A DNA stretch of 64,000 nucleotides from Paulinella micropora (taxonomy: Eukaryota > Cercozoa > Imbricatea > Euglyphida): positions 1,025,473-1,089,472 of the forward strand of contig BJOX01000074.1 in the NCBI GenBank assembly GCA_009731375.1. The letters are read 5' to 3'. A program made the position numbers and the translations under genes. Each line of letters begins with the position of its first letter. The first letter of the stretch is position 1. This document shows, piece after piece, positions 13,517 to 25,653 of this stretch. The notes below the pieces were generated by a model. That model was not told the origin of the DNA and ran no database searches. It was given only the letters and a program-made list of their open reading frames with translations.

Positions 13517-13872
13517 AGAAGATAGATAGATAGATAGATAGATAGATGGACAGATAGTGAAGGGGCGGCAGAGACACCTAGCTAAAACACACACAAACAA
13601 ACAGACATACATACATACATACATACATACATAACATACATAACATACATCACATACCATACATACATACATACATACATACATACATACATTACATACT
13701 TACTTACATACATACACACATACACACATACACACATATGTACATATATACATACATACATTACATACATTACATACATTACATACATACACATACATAC
13801 ATACATACATACATACATACATACATGCTTGCTTGCTGGATGGATTGAAAGGTAACTAGGTAGGTGGGTAGT

Positions 13873-13923
<51 letters not shown>

Positions 13924-13926
13924 GAC

Positions 13927-13982
13927 CGGCTGTGTGCGTTGGATGACGTCTCAGTGCTTGTCGCCTCTGCGCTCTCACCACC
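13927..13982 (-). CDS. Host exon with duplicated acceptor edge
   Basis: Minus-strand island with acceptor CATTGTGTAG and possible donor GTCTTATC. One frame reads VVRAQRRQALRRHPTHTA. A partial copy of the 5' edge with acceptor lies at about 14,050-14,078. Product unknown. Confidence 0.45.
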
Positions 13983-13993
13983 CTACACAATGT

Positions 13994-14024
<31 letters not shown>

Positions 14025-14157
14025 GGATAGATAGATAGATAGATAGACCTCCTCTGCGCTCTCACCACCCTACACAGGACACAGAGAAATAAGCGTGCAT
14101 GTATGTATGTATGTATGTATGTATGTATGTATGTATGTATGTATATGTATATGTATG

Positions 14158-14194
<37 letters not shown>

Positions 14195-14199
14195 ATATA

Positions 14200-14232
<33 letters not shown>

Positions 14233-14266
14233 GTGTATATGTGTATGTATATGTTTTTGTATTTAC

Positions 14267-14304
14267 GTGTTGTCCGTTGGGAGCTTGCTTGCCATCTTTG
14301 TCCC
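14267..14304 (-). CDS. Host micro-exon with duplicated acceptor edge
   Basis: A 38-nt minus-strand island with acceptor GTGTGGCAG and donor GTAAATAC. One frame reads [14 protein letters not shown] short copy of its first bases plus acceptor is at about 14,381-14,396, inside the ACAT array. Confidence 0.5.
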
Positions 14305-14728
14305 CTGCCACACATACATACATACATACATACACACATACATACACACATACATACACACATACATACACACATACATCTTTGTCCCCTGCCCAGCCAC
14401 ACATACATACATACACACATACATACATACATACATACATGCATGCATGCATACATACATACATACATACATACATACATACATACATACATACATACAT
14501 ACATGCATGCATCCATACATACATACATGCATACATACATACATACATACATACATACACACATAACATACATACATAACATACATACATTTACATTACA
14601 TACATACATACCTACCTACATACATATATACGTACATAAAGACATACATACATTCCTTCCTTTCCTTTCCTGTCCTTCTTTTCCTGTCACTCAGTATGCC
14701 ATGTATATCCAACAATAACAAACTACAG

Positions 14729-14770
<42 letters not shown>

Positions 14771-14835
14771 CAGATAGATAGATAGACAGACAGATAGATA
14801 GAGAGATAGCTAGAGAGATAGCTAGAGAGATAGCT

Positions 14836-14870
<35 letters not shown>
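14305..14870. repeat. ACAT and GATA arrays
   Basis: Tetranucleotide arrays between host exon islands. No gene. Confidence 0.9.
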
Positions 14871-14874
<4 letters not shown>

Positions 14875-14875
<1 letters not shown>

Positions 14876-14917
14876 TGAGCTCTCGACCTTTCTTCTCATC
14901 CATTTCTTCTTCCAAAT
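14875..14917 (-). CDS. Possible host exon
   Basis: Minus-strand island with acceptor TTTCTATAG and frame [14 protein letters not shown]. No canonical donor is seen, since the 3' side enters a TATC tract. Charged and helix-like. Unknown product. Confidence 0.4.
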
Positions 14918-14934
14918 CTATAGAAACACACACA

Positions 14935-14967
<33 letters not shown>

Positions 14968-14989
14968 GCACGCACGCACAACGTAAGCA

Positions 14990-15066
14990 AAGCTCAGAGA
15001 TGGTGTGGTGACACGACTGGGAAAGAGAGTGCAGATAGCTCAGAGATGGTGTGGTGAAAGGAGTGT

Positions 15067-15113
<47 letters not shown>

Positions 15114-15202
15114 GATAGCTCAGAGATGGTGTGGTGAGAGGATTGTGAAAGAGAGAGAGAGAGAGCAGACAGCTCAGAGATGGTGTGGTGAGAGGATTGT
15201 GA

Positions 15203-15250
<48 letters not shown>

Positions 15251-15299
15251 AGATAGCTCAGTGATGGTGTGGTGAGAGGACTGTGTGTGTGTGTGTGAG

Positions 15300-15358
<59 letters not shown>

Positions 15359-15433
15359 AGATAGCTCAGAGATGGTGTGGTGAGAGGATTGTGAAAGAGA
15401 GAGCAAGAGATGGTGTGGTGAGAGAACTGTGAA

Positions 15434-15479
<46 letters not shown>

Positions 15480-15507
15480 CTCAGAGATGGTGTGGTGAGA
15501 GGACTGT

Positions 15508-15541
<34 letters not shown>

Positions 15542-15970
15542 AAACGGCTCAGAGATGGTGTGGTGAGAGGAGTGTGAAAGAGAGAGAGAGCAAGCAGTTC
15601 AGAGATGGTGTGGTGAGAGGAGTGTGACAGGGAGAGCAAACGGCTCAGAGATGGTGTGGTGAGGAGTGTGACAGAGAGAGCAAGCAGCTCAGAGATAGTG
15701 TGGTGAGAGGACTGTGAAAGAGACGGCTCAGAGATGGTGAGGTGAGAGGACTGTGAAAGAGAGAGAGAGAGCAAACGGCTCAGAGATGGTGTGGTGAGAG
15801 GAGTGTGACAGGGAGAGCAGACAGCTCAGAGATAGTGTGGTGAGAGGAGTGTGAAAGAGAGAGCAAACGGCTCAGAGATGGTGTGGTGAGAGGACTAGAG
15901 CAAACAGCTCATAGATGGTGTGGTGAGAGGAGTGTGAAAGGCAGAGTTAACGGCTGAGAGATGGTGGTGA
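14990..15970. repeat. Minisatellite of exon-edge units plus GA tracts
   Basis: Roughly seventeen copies of a unit containing GCTCAGAGATGGTGTGGTGA, each followed by a variable GA tract. On the minus strand every unit has the form 'CT-tract, TTCACAG | SSHHTISE frame', i.e. an acceptor plus the first codons of an exon. This is the most amplified of the exon-edge duplications in the window. Confidence 0.8.
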
Positions 15971-16049
15971 GACGTCTGTGAGAGAGAGAGCAAACACATA
16001 CGACAGAGAAGGAAGAAGGAGAGAGATGAACTGAGAGAACGATAGCGAG

Positions 16050-16204
16050 ACAGGGAGAGTGTCGAGGAGGAGGAGGGAGGAAGCAAGAACTAGACGACGG
16101 AAGGCAAAGAAGAAGGAAGGAAGAAAGAAGGAAGAAGGAAGAAGGAAGAAGAAGAAGAAGAAGAAGAAGAAGAAGAGGAAGAGGAAGAGGAAGAAGAAGA
16201 AGAA

Positions 16205-16239
<35 letters not shown>

Positions 16240-16255
16240 GGAGGAGGAGGAGGAG

Positions 16256-16317
<62 letters not shown>
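16050..16317. repeat. GAA/GGA/GA tract
   Basis: Purine-only repeats. No gene. Confidence 0.85.
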
Positions 16318-16319
<2 letters not shown>

Positions 16320-16331
16320 GAGAAGGAGAGA

Positions 16332-16379
16332 ACCCTCTTCTGAGCGCTCCATGTCTCTGTCCTCGTAGTAGTCCAAACT
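16332..16379 (-). CDS. Possible host exon
   Basis: Minus-strand frame SLDYYEDRDMERSEEG, an acidic non-repetitive string. The acceptor (TTGGAG) lacks a polypyrimidine tract and the donor is unclear. A degenerate relative is near 16,520-16,560. Confidence 0.4.
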
Positions 16380-16449
16380 CTCCAATGCAATCTATTCACA
16401 ACGCATGCAAAACATACATAGGTCTAACAACAAGGCAAATAGCGTTCTA

Positions 16450-16668
16450 TGGTCTATGTATGTATGTATGTATGTATGTATGTATGTATCTATGCATGTA
16501 TGTATGTATGTAGGTATATATCTCTATCCTCATAACCATGCAAGGCTGTCCAGTGCAATCTATGCATAGATACATATAGATACATAGATACATGCATAAC
16601 TTATATACATACATACATACAAACATACATACATTCCATACATACACATACATACATACATACATACA

Positions 16669-16699
<31 letters not shown>

Positions 16700-16874
16700 G
16701 CATATGAGAGAGAGAGAGAGCACACACACACACATACACACACACACACGCACGCACGCACGCACACACACACACACACAGCACACACACACACACACAC
16801 ACGCACGCACGCACACGCACGCACACACACAGCACACACACTGCACACATACACATACATACACATACACACAC

Positions 16875-16914
<40 letters not shown>

Positions 16915-16959
16915 GCGCGCACGCACGCACGCACACGCACGCACACACACAACACACAC

Positions 16960-17015
<56 letters not shown>

Positions 17016-17085
17016 GCACACGCACGCACACAGGCGCACACACCTGTTCCAATCTCTTGTAAAGCCAGCGGTTCANNNNNNNNNN

Positions 17086-17118
<33 letters not shown>

Positions 17119-17130
17119 GCGCGTGTTGGT
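16450..17130. repeat. TGTA/ACAT and CA arrays, gap, poly-A
   Basis: ACAT tetramers, then about 350 bp of CA/GCAC dinucleotides, a 10-N gap at 17,076-17,085 and an A homopolymer. No gene. Confidence 0.9.
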
Positions 17131-17137
17131 TGCGTCG

Positions 17138-17224
17138 TCAGACTTGCTCCGCTTCTTCTTTGCTGATCTTGTCCACCGCTCCCAGCTTGGCCAGCTGCAA
17201 CACCGACTTCCTCTCGGGCGACAC
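17138..17224 (-). CDS. Host terminal exon, unidentified gene
   Basis: Minus-strand island with acceptor TGAGTCAG and an open frame of 28 codons ending in TGA. It includes ERKSVLQLAKLGAVDKISKE. It is phase 0 and looks like a last exon, which suggests the host uses TGA as a stop. Product unknown. Confidence 0.6.
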   Translation of the reverse strand: MSPERKSVLQLAKLGAVDKISKEEAEQV

Positions 17225-17381
17225 CTGACTCACACAGAACAGCAATACACAGACACACGACATATTTCGATATGCGACATTGTTTTGGATTTTCACATAA
17301 CATTATGTATCCAATCATATACATAGATGTAGGTTATCTACTGACATATACCTATGCTTTTAATACAGCATATATGTTGTT

Positions 17382-17420
<39 letters not shown>

Positions 17421-17423
<3 letters not shown>

Positions 17424-17631
17424 GAGATGTCGCAAAGGAATGTAGTCCTTGCAAAGGAACGCAGTTTCACATCAAACAATAATTTGTGTACTGTGCATGT
17501 GTCCGGGATGGGAATCACGGGTAGACTGTGTTCTGGAAAAAGAAGAGGAGGAAGGACGTTGAAGAAAAAGGCAATCTAGGAATGGAGAGTGGGAGGATAA
17601 GGAAGAAGAGAAAGAAAAGGAAGCCGTTAGT
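17421..17631 (+). repeat. Dispersed repeat B (inverted relative to the copy at 28.4 kb)
   Basis: A roughly 210-bp sequence that recurs almost identically in inverse orientation at 28,362-28,569. One end joins a GATA/TATC tract through GATGAGATGTCG, closely like the tail junction of repeat A (GATGARATATCG). Confidence 0.85.
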
Positions 17632-17942
17632 CCAAGTGTTTTGAGCACCGTAAGCTTGCGCAAGCTACAATGATGACATTGTGTAAAGGCCTAAACCCCC
17701 GCAGGGACCTAGCCCGGGCTATGCAACACTGGACGGCTATGACGGAATGCAGGATGAGAGATAAGGGGAGGATGAGAGGGAGGGCGGATTGGAGTTCTTC
17801 AATGTCTTTCCATACGCTTGGTGTTGATGGCGAAATCAGGTGCTTTCTTCTTTCGATTGGTTCTTTCGGGGCACTTCTTGGACGAAATGAGAGTATGTCT
17901 CGGCGTCAACACTGTGGGTGGAATCCGGGTTGACAATGCCGG
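17632..17942. other. Unique-looking segment adjoining repeat B
   Basis: About 310 bp of non-repetitive sequence with no assignable frame. It may be the body of the element whose end is repeat B, because the other copy runs into an assembly gap at the equivalent point. Confidence 0.35.
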
Positions 17943-17943
17943 G

Positions 17944-17998
<55 letters not shown>

Positions 17999-18335
17999 AT
18001 AGATATTATGTAGGAACCTGGAAGAAGAGGAGGTGTTGGTGGTCGGCGGCGTTGGGCCCGCAGAGCACATGCACAGCCCTGCGACACACAAACAACACAC
18101 ACACCACACACACACGTCACACCTGGGTCTTAGCCTGCGTCTCGCACACCACATGCACAGCCCTGCGACAACACACAAGACACACACCACACACACGTAA
18201 CACCTAGGTCTTAGCCTGCGTCTCGCACAGCACATGCACAGCCTGCGCGACACACACAACACACAACACACACACACGTCACACCTAGGTCTTAGCCTGC
18301 GTCTTGGTCTTGGTCTTGGTCTTAGCGTTGGTGTT

Positions 18336-18396
<61 letters not shown>

Positions 18397-18397
18397 C

Positions 18398-18448
<51 letters not shown>

Positions 18449-18478
18449 ATCTATCTATCTCTCTCTCTATAGATATAT

Positions 18479-18543
<65 letters not shown>

Positions 18544-18830
18544 ATATCCATCTATCTATCTATCTATCTACCTAATCTATCTATCTATCTATCTGTGTGT
18601 GTGCTTCTTTCTTTCTTTCTTTCTTTCTTTCTTTTCTTTCCTTTCTTTCTTTCTTTTTTTCTTTCTTTTTTTCTTTCTTTTTCTTTCTTTCTTTCCTTTC
18701 CTTCCTTTCCTTTCCTTCCTCCTTTTCCTTCTTTCCTTTCCTTCCCTTCCCTTCCTTGCCCCCTCCCTCCCTTCTCCCACACCCCTTCCCTTCCTTCCCC
18801 CCTCCCTCTGCTCCCTCCCTTCCCTCCCTT
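17943..18830. repeat. GATA array, three roughly 75-bp repeats, CT/TA/TATC and pyrimidine tracts
   Basis: Three copies of a CTTAGCCTGCGTCT-GCACATGCACAG-type unit with CA tracts occupy 18,050-18,305. TATC and TTTC/TTCC tracts follow. Confidence 0.8.
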
Positions 18831-18841
18831 CTCCCACATGG

Positions 18842-18901
18842 CTACTTTTGCTCCGCGAAGGCGTCGCGGAACTGCTTCACCAGTGCCTTCTGGGACGCCA
18901 G
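18842..18901 (-). CDS. Host terminal exon with duplicated acceptor edge
   Basis: Minus-strand 60-nt island: acceptor CTTGTGTAG, then 19 codons (LASQKALVKQFRDAFAEQK) and TAG. A second acceptor plus similar first codons (CAG | CTGGCGACCCAG) lies at about 18,945-18,960. It could be the last exon of the decarboxylase-like gene upstream or of another gene. Confidence 0.55.
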   Translation of the reverse strand: MASQKALVKQFRDAFAEQK

Positions 18902-19038
18902 CTACACAAGCACATCCAAGTTAGAGTCAGCGTTAGCATTCTGGGTCGCCAGCTGCACGGCGCAGTCATGGACAGTGCGCACTAGTAAATTGCTACTGAA
19001 CCAGTGAGGGATTGATGAAGGCTTGGTTGGTGGTGGTT

Positions 19039-19049
<11 letters not shown>

Positions 19050-19072
<23 letters not shown>

Positions 19073-19075
19073 TGT

Positions 19076-19106
<31 letters not shown>

Positions 19107-19133
19107 GGGGTGTCTCCNNNNNNNNNNCTACTA

Positions 19134-19181
<48 letters not shown>

Positions 19182-19251
19182 TTACTACGACTACTACTAC
19201 TACTACTACCATTACTACGACTACGACTACCATTACTACGACTACTACTAT

Positions 19252-19286
<35 letters not shown>

Positions 19287-19401
19287 ATACTGCTACTACT
19301 ACTACTACTCCTACTGCTACTGCCACTGCTACTACTACTACTACTACTACTAATACTACTACTTCAAGTACTACTACTACTACAAGTACTACTACCACAA
19401 G

Positions 19402-19457
<56 letters not shown>

Positions 19458-19490
19458 ACTACTACTAACTACTACTAACTACTACTACTA

Positions 19491-19571
<81 letters not shown>

Positions 19572-19605
19572 AATAATACTAATACTAATAATAACAATAA
19601 TAATA

Positions 19606-19662
<57 letters not shown>

Positions 19663-19781
19663 TAATAATAATAATAATAGTAATAATAATAATAATAATA
19701 ATAATAGAAATAATAATAATAATAATAATAGAAATAATAATAATAATGATAATAATGATAATGATAATAATGATAATAATG

Positions 19782-19835
<54 letters not shown>

Positions 19836-20041
19836 GTGCTTCTCTGTCAATGGCTGATGCATTTCTGCACATGCGCCTCCATNNNNNNNNNNNNNNNNNN
19901 NNNNNNNNNNNNNNNNNNNNNNNNNNNNNNNNNNNNNNNNNNNNNNNNNNNNNNNNNNNNNNNNNNNNNNNNNNNNNNNNNNNTCGGACATGTGCCTCCA
20001 TTGGTAGCACGGGGCCGTTCGGTGACGCGGCTCCGCTCCAA

Positions 20042-20136
<95 letters not shown>
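19050..20136. repeat. G run, CTA and AAT triplet arrays, gaps
   Basis: Triplet arrays (CTA, then AAT) with gaps at 19,118-19,127 and 19,883-19,983. A fragment of the dispersed repeat described at 20,137 sits at 19,838-19,882. Confidence 0.9.
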
Positions 20137-20138
<2 letters not shown>

Positions 20139-20331
20139 GTGCTTCTCAGTAAATGGCGAATGCATATCTGCACATGTGCCTCCATCGTCTCACCCGCGAG
20201 GGGAGTACGAAGATTTGACGATAGGCTCTACACCCCCGCAAGGCAGCTCCAAGCCTTCCAGACAGACCAATACTTTCAAAGAAAATATCCTTTGAAAATA
20301 CTGGCACCGACGGGAATCGAACTGGCGACAG
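20137..20331. repeat. Dispersed repeat C (SINE-like), with (AAT)n at one end
   Basis: The first 90 bp recur at 23,698-23,820 and partially at 19,838-19,882, each directly joined to an (AAT)n tract. The reverse strand near 20,310-20,325 contains GTTCGATTCCC, a tRNA B-box-like string, so a tRNA-derived SINE is possible. The end is cut by a gap at 20,332-20,341. Confidence 0.5.
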
Positions 20332-20341
20332 NNNNNNNNNN

Positions 20342-20376
<35 letters not shown>

Positions 20377-20780
20377 TGTGTGTGTGTGTGTTTCTTCCCG
20401 AAAGCAAGGAAAAGAAAGGAAAAGAAAAGAAAGGAAAAGAAAGGAAAGGAAAGGAAAGGAAAGAAAGGGAAGGGAAGGGAAGGGAGAGAGAGAGAGAGAG
20501 AGAGAGAGAGGAAGAAGAAGAAGAAGAAGAAGAAGAAGAAGAAGAAGAAGAAGAAGAAGAAGAAGAAGAAGAAGAAGAAGAAGAAGGAGGAGGAGGAGGA
20601 GGAGGAGGAAGAGGAGGAGAGAGAGAGAGAGGGGGGGGGGGGGGGNNNNNNNNNNTACCATAGCATGAAGATGGAAGAAAAAGATTCTGAGAGACTATCG
20701 AACACCATGCCTGCAGCAAGCAAAGCAAAGCAGATCATGCAAATCAAATCAAATCAGATCAGATCAGATCAGATCAGATG

Positions 20781-20833
<53 letters not shown>

Positions 20834-20898
20834 CATATATTCATACATACATACATGCATACATACATACATACTTACATACATACATACATAGATTG

Positions 20899-20936
<38 letters not shown>

Positions 20937-20940
20937 CAGT
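20342..20940. repeat. TA, GA/GAA arrays, gap, TA/ACAT arrays
   Basis: Simple repeats with a gap at 20,646-20,655. The 20,656-20,740 segment is unique but has no clear exon. Confidence 0.85.
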
Positions 20941-20952
20941 CAATCAACTAAC

Positions 20953-20986
20953 CTGGCGTTTCTGGAGGTCCCGAGTCCGTGCCGGA
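20953..20986 (-). CDS. PLP decarboxylase-like host gene, exon 9 seen
   Basis: A 34-nt island with acceptor TTCTGGACAG and donor GTTAGTT. It continues in phase from the exon at 21,478-21,538, adding [11 protein letters not shown], and leaves one base for a further exon downstream that I did not identify. Confidence 0.6.
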
Positions 20987-21059
20987 CTGTCCAGAACACA
21001 CACAACACACACACACAACACACACACACACAGCAACAGACCATGCATGGATGCATCCG

Positions 21060-21455
21060 TCCATCAAGGGAAGAAGGAGAAAAAAAGAAGAGGAGAAGCG
21101 GAGGCGGAGGAGGAGAAGGAGGAGGAAGAGCAGGAGGAGGAGGAGGAGGAGGAGGGGGAGGAGGAGGAGGAGGATGAGGAGGAGGGAGGAGGAGGAGGAG
21201 GAGGAGGAGAGANNNNNNNNNNNNNNNNNNNNNNNNNNNNNNNNNNNNNNNNNNNNNNNNNNNNNNNNNNNNNNNNNNNNNNNNNNNNNNNNNNNNNNNN
21301 NNNGGAGGGAGGAGGAGGAGGAGGAGGAGGAAGGAGGAAGGAGGAAGGAGAAGGAGGGAGGAGGGGGAGAAGGAAGGAGAAGGAAGGAGGGAGGAGGGAT
21401 GAGGAAGGAGGAGGAGGAGGAAGGAGGAGGAGGAAGGAGGAAGGAGTAAACATTC
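21060..21455. repeat. GGA/GAA tract with assembly gap
   Basis: Purine repeats within an intron, broken by a gap at 21,213-21,303. Confidence 0.9.
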
Positions 21456-21477
21456 TTCTTCTTCTTGCTCTTGTTAC

Positions 21478-21538
21478 CTGGTCCACTCGCAGGAAGGTGA
21501 GGCCCATGGCGCCCGAAGGAGGGTGCTGCCCGTACCAA
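21478..21538 (-). CDS. PLP decarboxylase-like host gene, exon 8 seen
   Basis: A 61-nt island, acceptor CTTTGTGCAG and donor GTAACAAG. With one base completing the previous codon it encodes WYGQHPPSGAMGLTFLRVDQ. In PDXDC1-type proteins the corresponding segment (Trp-x-Gly, then a short loop and a beta strand ending in Asp) follows the Ala-Asp-Ser strand, which matches the neighbouring exon. Confidence 0.65.
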
Positions 21539-21556
21539 CTGCACAAAGCACATGAT

Positions 21557-21595
<39 letters not shown>

Positions 21596-21599
<4 letters not shown>

Positions 21600-21633
21600 A
21601 AGTGGTTGGCATGAGATCGAATCGGCGTATTTG

Positions 21634-21685
<52 letters not shown>

Positions 21686-21756
21686 AAGTGGTTGGCATGA
21701 GATTGAATCGGCGAAGGGATGAGAGAGAGAGAGAGNNNNNNNNNNGAGAGAGAGAC
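21596..21756. repeat. Two extra copies of an exon end with GA tracts
   Basis: Two degenerate copies (about 21,597-21,640 and 21,683-21,720) of the 3' end and donor of the next exon (21,757-21,814), separated by GA tracts and a 10-N gap at 21,736-21,745. Confidence 0.75.
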
Positions 21757-21814
21757 CTGAGTGGTTGGCACGAGATGGAGTCGGCGTACTTGAACGGGGA
21801 GGGGACAGCGGCAT
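21757..21814 (-). CDS. PLP decarboxylase-like host gene, exon 7 seen
   Basis: A 58-nt island, acceptor GGTGGTAG and donor GTCTCT, encoding [18 protein letters not shown] with codons split at both ends. The split bases match the exons before (22,607-22,637) and after (21,478-21,538). Ala-Asp-Ser resembles the Cys-Asp-Ser strand of PDXDC1-like proteins. Confidence 0.65.
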
Positions 21815-21837
21815 CTACCACCACCATTAAGCATAGA

Positions 21838-21899
21838 TAGGAAGGTAGGTAGGTAAGTAGGTAGGTAGGTAGGTAGGTAGGTAGATGGATGGATGGATG

Positions 21900-21932
<33 letters not shown>

Positions 21933-22021
21933 GTAGGTAGGTAGGTAGGTAGGTAGGTAGGTAGGTAGGTGGGTGGGTAGGTGGGTAGGTAGGTAGGTAG
22001 ATAGGTAGATAGGTAGATAGG

Positions 22022-22067
<46 letters not shown>

Positions 22068-22073
22068 CGTAGG

Positions 22074-22136
<63 letters not shown>

Positions 22137-22157
22137 CAGACAGACAGACAGACAGAC

Positions 22158-22190
<33 letters not shown>

Positions 22191-22277
22191 TAGATAGATA
22201 GATAGATTGATAGATAGATAGATAGATAGATAGATATATGGATGGATGGATGGATAGATGGATGGATAGATGGATAA

Positions 22278-22331
<54 letters not shown>

Positions 22332-22536
22332 GGATGGATGGATGGATAGATAGATGGATAGATAGATGATGGATAGATAGATAGATAGATAGATAGATAG
22401 CAGACAGACAGACAGACAGATAGACAGATAGACAGATAGATAGATAGATAGATAGATAGATAAATAGATGGATGGATAGGTAGGTAGGTAGGTAGGTAGG
22501 TGGGTAGGTGGGTAGGTAGGTAGATAGGTAGATAGG

Positions 22537-22584
<48 letters not shown>

Positions 22585-22600
22585 GGAGAGGTGTTGGTGT
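21838..22600. repeat. GGTA/GATA/GACA array in an intron
   Basis: About 750 bp of tetranucleotide repeats between two phase-matched exons, so this array is intronic. Confidence 0.85.
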
Positions 22601-22606
22601 TGTGAC

Positions 22607-22637
22607 CAGGCAGCGCGGATTGCAGTACGTTGCCTCC
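22607..22637 (-). CDS. PLP decarboxylase-like host gene, exon 6 seen
   Basis: A 31-nt island, acceptor CTCTGCAG and donor GTCACAAC. It continues the frame of the previous exon in phase 0 ([10 protein letters not shown]) and leaves one base for the next. It directly follows the His-Ala-Glu of the previous exon, matching the 'WLHxEG' motif region of PDXDC1-type PLP proteins. Confidence 0.6.
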
Positions 22638-22649
22638 CTGCAGAGAGAG

Positions 22650-23360
<711 letters not shown>

Positions 23361-23388
23361 CGTATTTATATGATGTGTTCGATTTGAC

Positions 23389-23431
23389 CTCGGCGTGAAG
23401 CCACATGCGATTATGACGATCACAGACCCGC
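23389..23431 (-). CDS. PLP decarboxylase-like host gene, exon 5 seen
   Basis: A 43-nt island, acceptor GTGTGTTAG and donor GTCAAAT. Its first base completes the Arg codon of the previous exon, then RVCDRHNRMWLHAE. 'xxxCxxxxxxWLHxE' is the hallmark strand preceding the PLP-lysine region in group II decarboxylases and PDXDC1-like proteins. Confidence 0.7.
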
Positions 23432-23484
23432 CTAACACACACAACACGAGATAGGACATATCTATATAGCATGCAATATGACGA

Positions 23485-23543
23485 TGATGATGATGATGGT
23501 GGCGGTGGTGGTGGTGGTGGTGATGATGATGATGATGATGATG

Positions 23544-23607
<64 letters not shown>

Positions 23608-23627
23608 TAATAATAGTAGTAGTAGTG

Positions 23628-23702
<75 letters not shown>

Positions 23703-23930
23703 GTGCTTCTCTGTCAATGGCTGATGCATTTCTGCACATGCGCCTCCATCGTCTCACCCGTGAGGGGAGTACGAAGAATTGACGATAAGCTCTAATGACA
23801 CCCCCGCAAGGGCAGTTCCAACAATAATAATAATAATAATAATAAAAATAACAACAACAGCAACAACAACAACAGCAACAACAACAACAACAACAGCAGC
23901 AGCAGCAACAACAACAACAACAACAACCTC

Positions 23931-23962
<32 letters not shown>

Positions 23963-24030
23963 CCACAACCACAACAACAACAACAACAACCACAACCACA
24001 ACCACAACAACAACAACAACAACATGATAA
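23485..24030. repeat. GAT, AAT, AGT, CAA arrays with dispersed repeat C
   Basis: Triplet arrays with a copy of repeat C at 23,698-23,820. Intronic with respect to the flanking phase-matched exons. Confidence 0.85.
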
Positions 24031-24035
24031 CATAC

Positions 24036-24087
24036 CGTAGTGCCACCAGGTCGTCACATTGGAAAGGCTTGCCCTGGTGGATGTCCG
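24036..24087 (-). CDS. PLP decarboxylase-like host gene, exon 4 seen
   Basis: A 52-nt island, acceptor TGTTTTTAG and donor GTATGTTA, encoding DIHQGKPFQCDDLVAL with phases matching both neighbours. Two partial copies of its 5' edge with the acceptor lie at about 24,166-24,187 and 24,305-24,345. The Asp-Asp-Leu segment corresponds to the helix after the 'AT.G' loop in the family. Confidence 0.7.
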
Positions 24088-24214
24088 CTAAAAACATATG
24101 CATGTATGTATGTATATGATATAAATATATGTATGTGTGTGTATGTATGTATGTATGTATGTATGCCCTGGTGGATGTCCGCAAACACATGTATGTACCT
24201 ATAGCATATAAATG

Positions 24215-24245
<31 letters not shown>

Positions 24246-24432
24246 GTATGTATGTATATATGTATTGTATGTATGTATGTATGTATGTATGTATGTATGC
24301 ATGGGATTGGAAAGGTTTGCCCTGGTGCATGTCCGCTAACACTATGTATGTATGTATGTATGTATGTATGAGAGGGAGAGAGAGAGAGAGAGAAGAGAGA
24401 AAAGAGGGAGCGAGAGAGAGAGAGAGCGAGCG

Positions 24433-24470
<38 letters not shown>

Positions 24471-24482
24471 AGTGAGAGAGAG

Positions 24483-24535
<53 letters not shown>
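24088..24535. repeat. ATGT arrays, duplicated exon edges and GA tract
   Basis: Two truncated copies of the 24,036-24,087 exon start are embedded in ATGT tetramers. A GA/GC tract follows. Confidence 0.8.
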
Positions 24536-24539
<4 letters not shown>

Positions 24540-24575
24540 CACCGATGGTTGCTATGATACCGCAGGGTAGTCGCC
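24540..24575 (-). CDS. PLP decarboxylase-like host gene, exon 3 seen
   Basis: A 36-nt island, acceptor GTATGTAG and donor GTCATCTC, encoding RLPCGIIATIG in phase with its neighbours. 'P..(I/V)(I/V)At.G' is a conserved loop of group II PLP decarboxylases just ahead of the Asp-containing strand that contacts PLP. Confidence 0.65.
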
Positions 24576-24579
24576 CTAC

Positions 24580-25125
24580 ATACATAAATACATTACATAC
24601 ATACATACATAAATACATGCATGCATGAATTGCATGCATGCATGCATGCATACATACATACATACATACATACATACAGACATACAGACAGACAGACAGA
24701 CAGACAGAGAGACATACATACATACATACATACATACATACATACATACATACATACATACATACATACATACATAACATAACATAGCATAACATAACGT
24801 AACATACATAACAATACATACATACATACATACATACATAACATACATACATACATAATACATACTTTACATTAAATTATATAACATAACATAACATAAC
24901 ATAACATAACATGACATAAAACGTAACATAAAAACATAACGTCACCTCACGTCACCTCACGTCACGTCACATCACATCACATCACATCACGTCACCTCAC
25001 GTCACATCACATCACATCACATCACAGAAAATTACATGACATGACATTACATGACATTACATGACATTACATTACATTACATTATATTACAGTACATTAC
25101 ATTACATTACATAGATAGATAGCTT
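24580..25125. repeat. ACAT, ATAAC, GTCAC and ATTAC arrays (intron)
   Basis: Simple repeats between two phase-matched exons. Confidence 0.85.
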
Positions 25126-25131
25126 TGTTAC

Positions 25132-25168
25132 CTGCTTGTTCATCTCGTTGTATCTCTTGCTCCAGAGC
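25132..25168 (-). CDS. PLP decarboxylase-like host gene, exon 2 seen
   Basis: A 37-nt island, acceptor TGTATGTAG and donor GTAACAAAG. In phase with its neighbours it reads ALEQEIQRDEQA, an acidic helix compatible with the 'Leu-x-x-x-Ile-x-x-Asp' helix preceding the 'P..IIAT.G' strand in PLP decarboxylases. Confidence 0.6.
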
Positions 25169-25169
25169 C

Positions 25170-25600
25170 TACATACATAACATACATACATACATACATA
25201 CATACATACATACATACAAACATACAAACATACAAACATAACATACATAATATACGTAACATACATAACATAACATACATAACATACATAACACACATAA
25301 CATACATAACACACACACCACACATAACATACATAACATACATTACATACATAACACACATAACATACATAACATACATAACATACATAACATACACACC
25401 ACACATAACTTACATAACATACATAACATACATAACATACATAACATACACAACACACATAACATACAGACCATACATAACATACATAACATACACAACA
25501 CACATAACATACATACCATACATAACATACATAACATACATAACATACATAACATACATACATACATACATACATACATACATACATACATACATACATA
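25170..25600. repeat. ACAT/CATAA arrays (intron)
   Basis: Simple repeats between two phase-matched exons. Confidence 0.9.
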
Positions 25601-25609
25601 CGTACACAC

Positions 25610-25653
25610 CTCCAAGTCCATGCAGTAGGAAGGCGCGATAGGCTCCCCAGACT
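25610..25653 (-). CDS. PLP decarboxylase-like host gene, exon 1 seen
   Basis: A 44-nt island, acceptor TGTGTGCAG and donor GTGTGTACG, reading [14 protein letters not shown] and ending in phase 0. Two further copies of this exon or its acceptor half lie at about 25,727-25,760 and 25,826-25,868. It is the least certain member of the set: it fits the phase, but the family match begins with later exons. Confidence 0.5.

Noticed and set aside
14990-15970. CRISPR array
   Set aside because: Regularly repeated units, but the spacers are GA tracts, units vary in length, and the setting is eukaryotic intron-like DNA.
20290-20331. tRNA gene on the minus strand
   Set aside because: Only a B-box-like string is present. 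No acceptor-stem or anticodon arm can be drawn before the gap.
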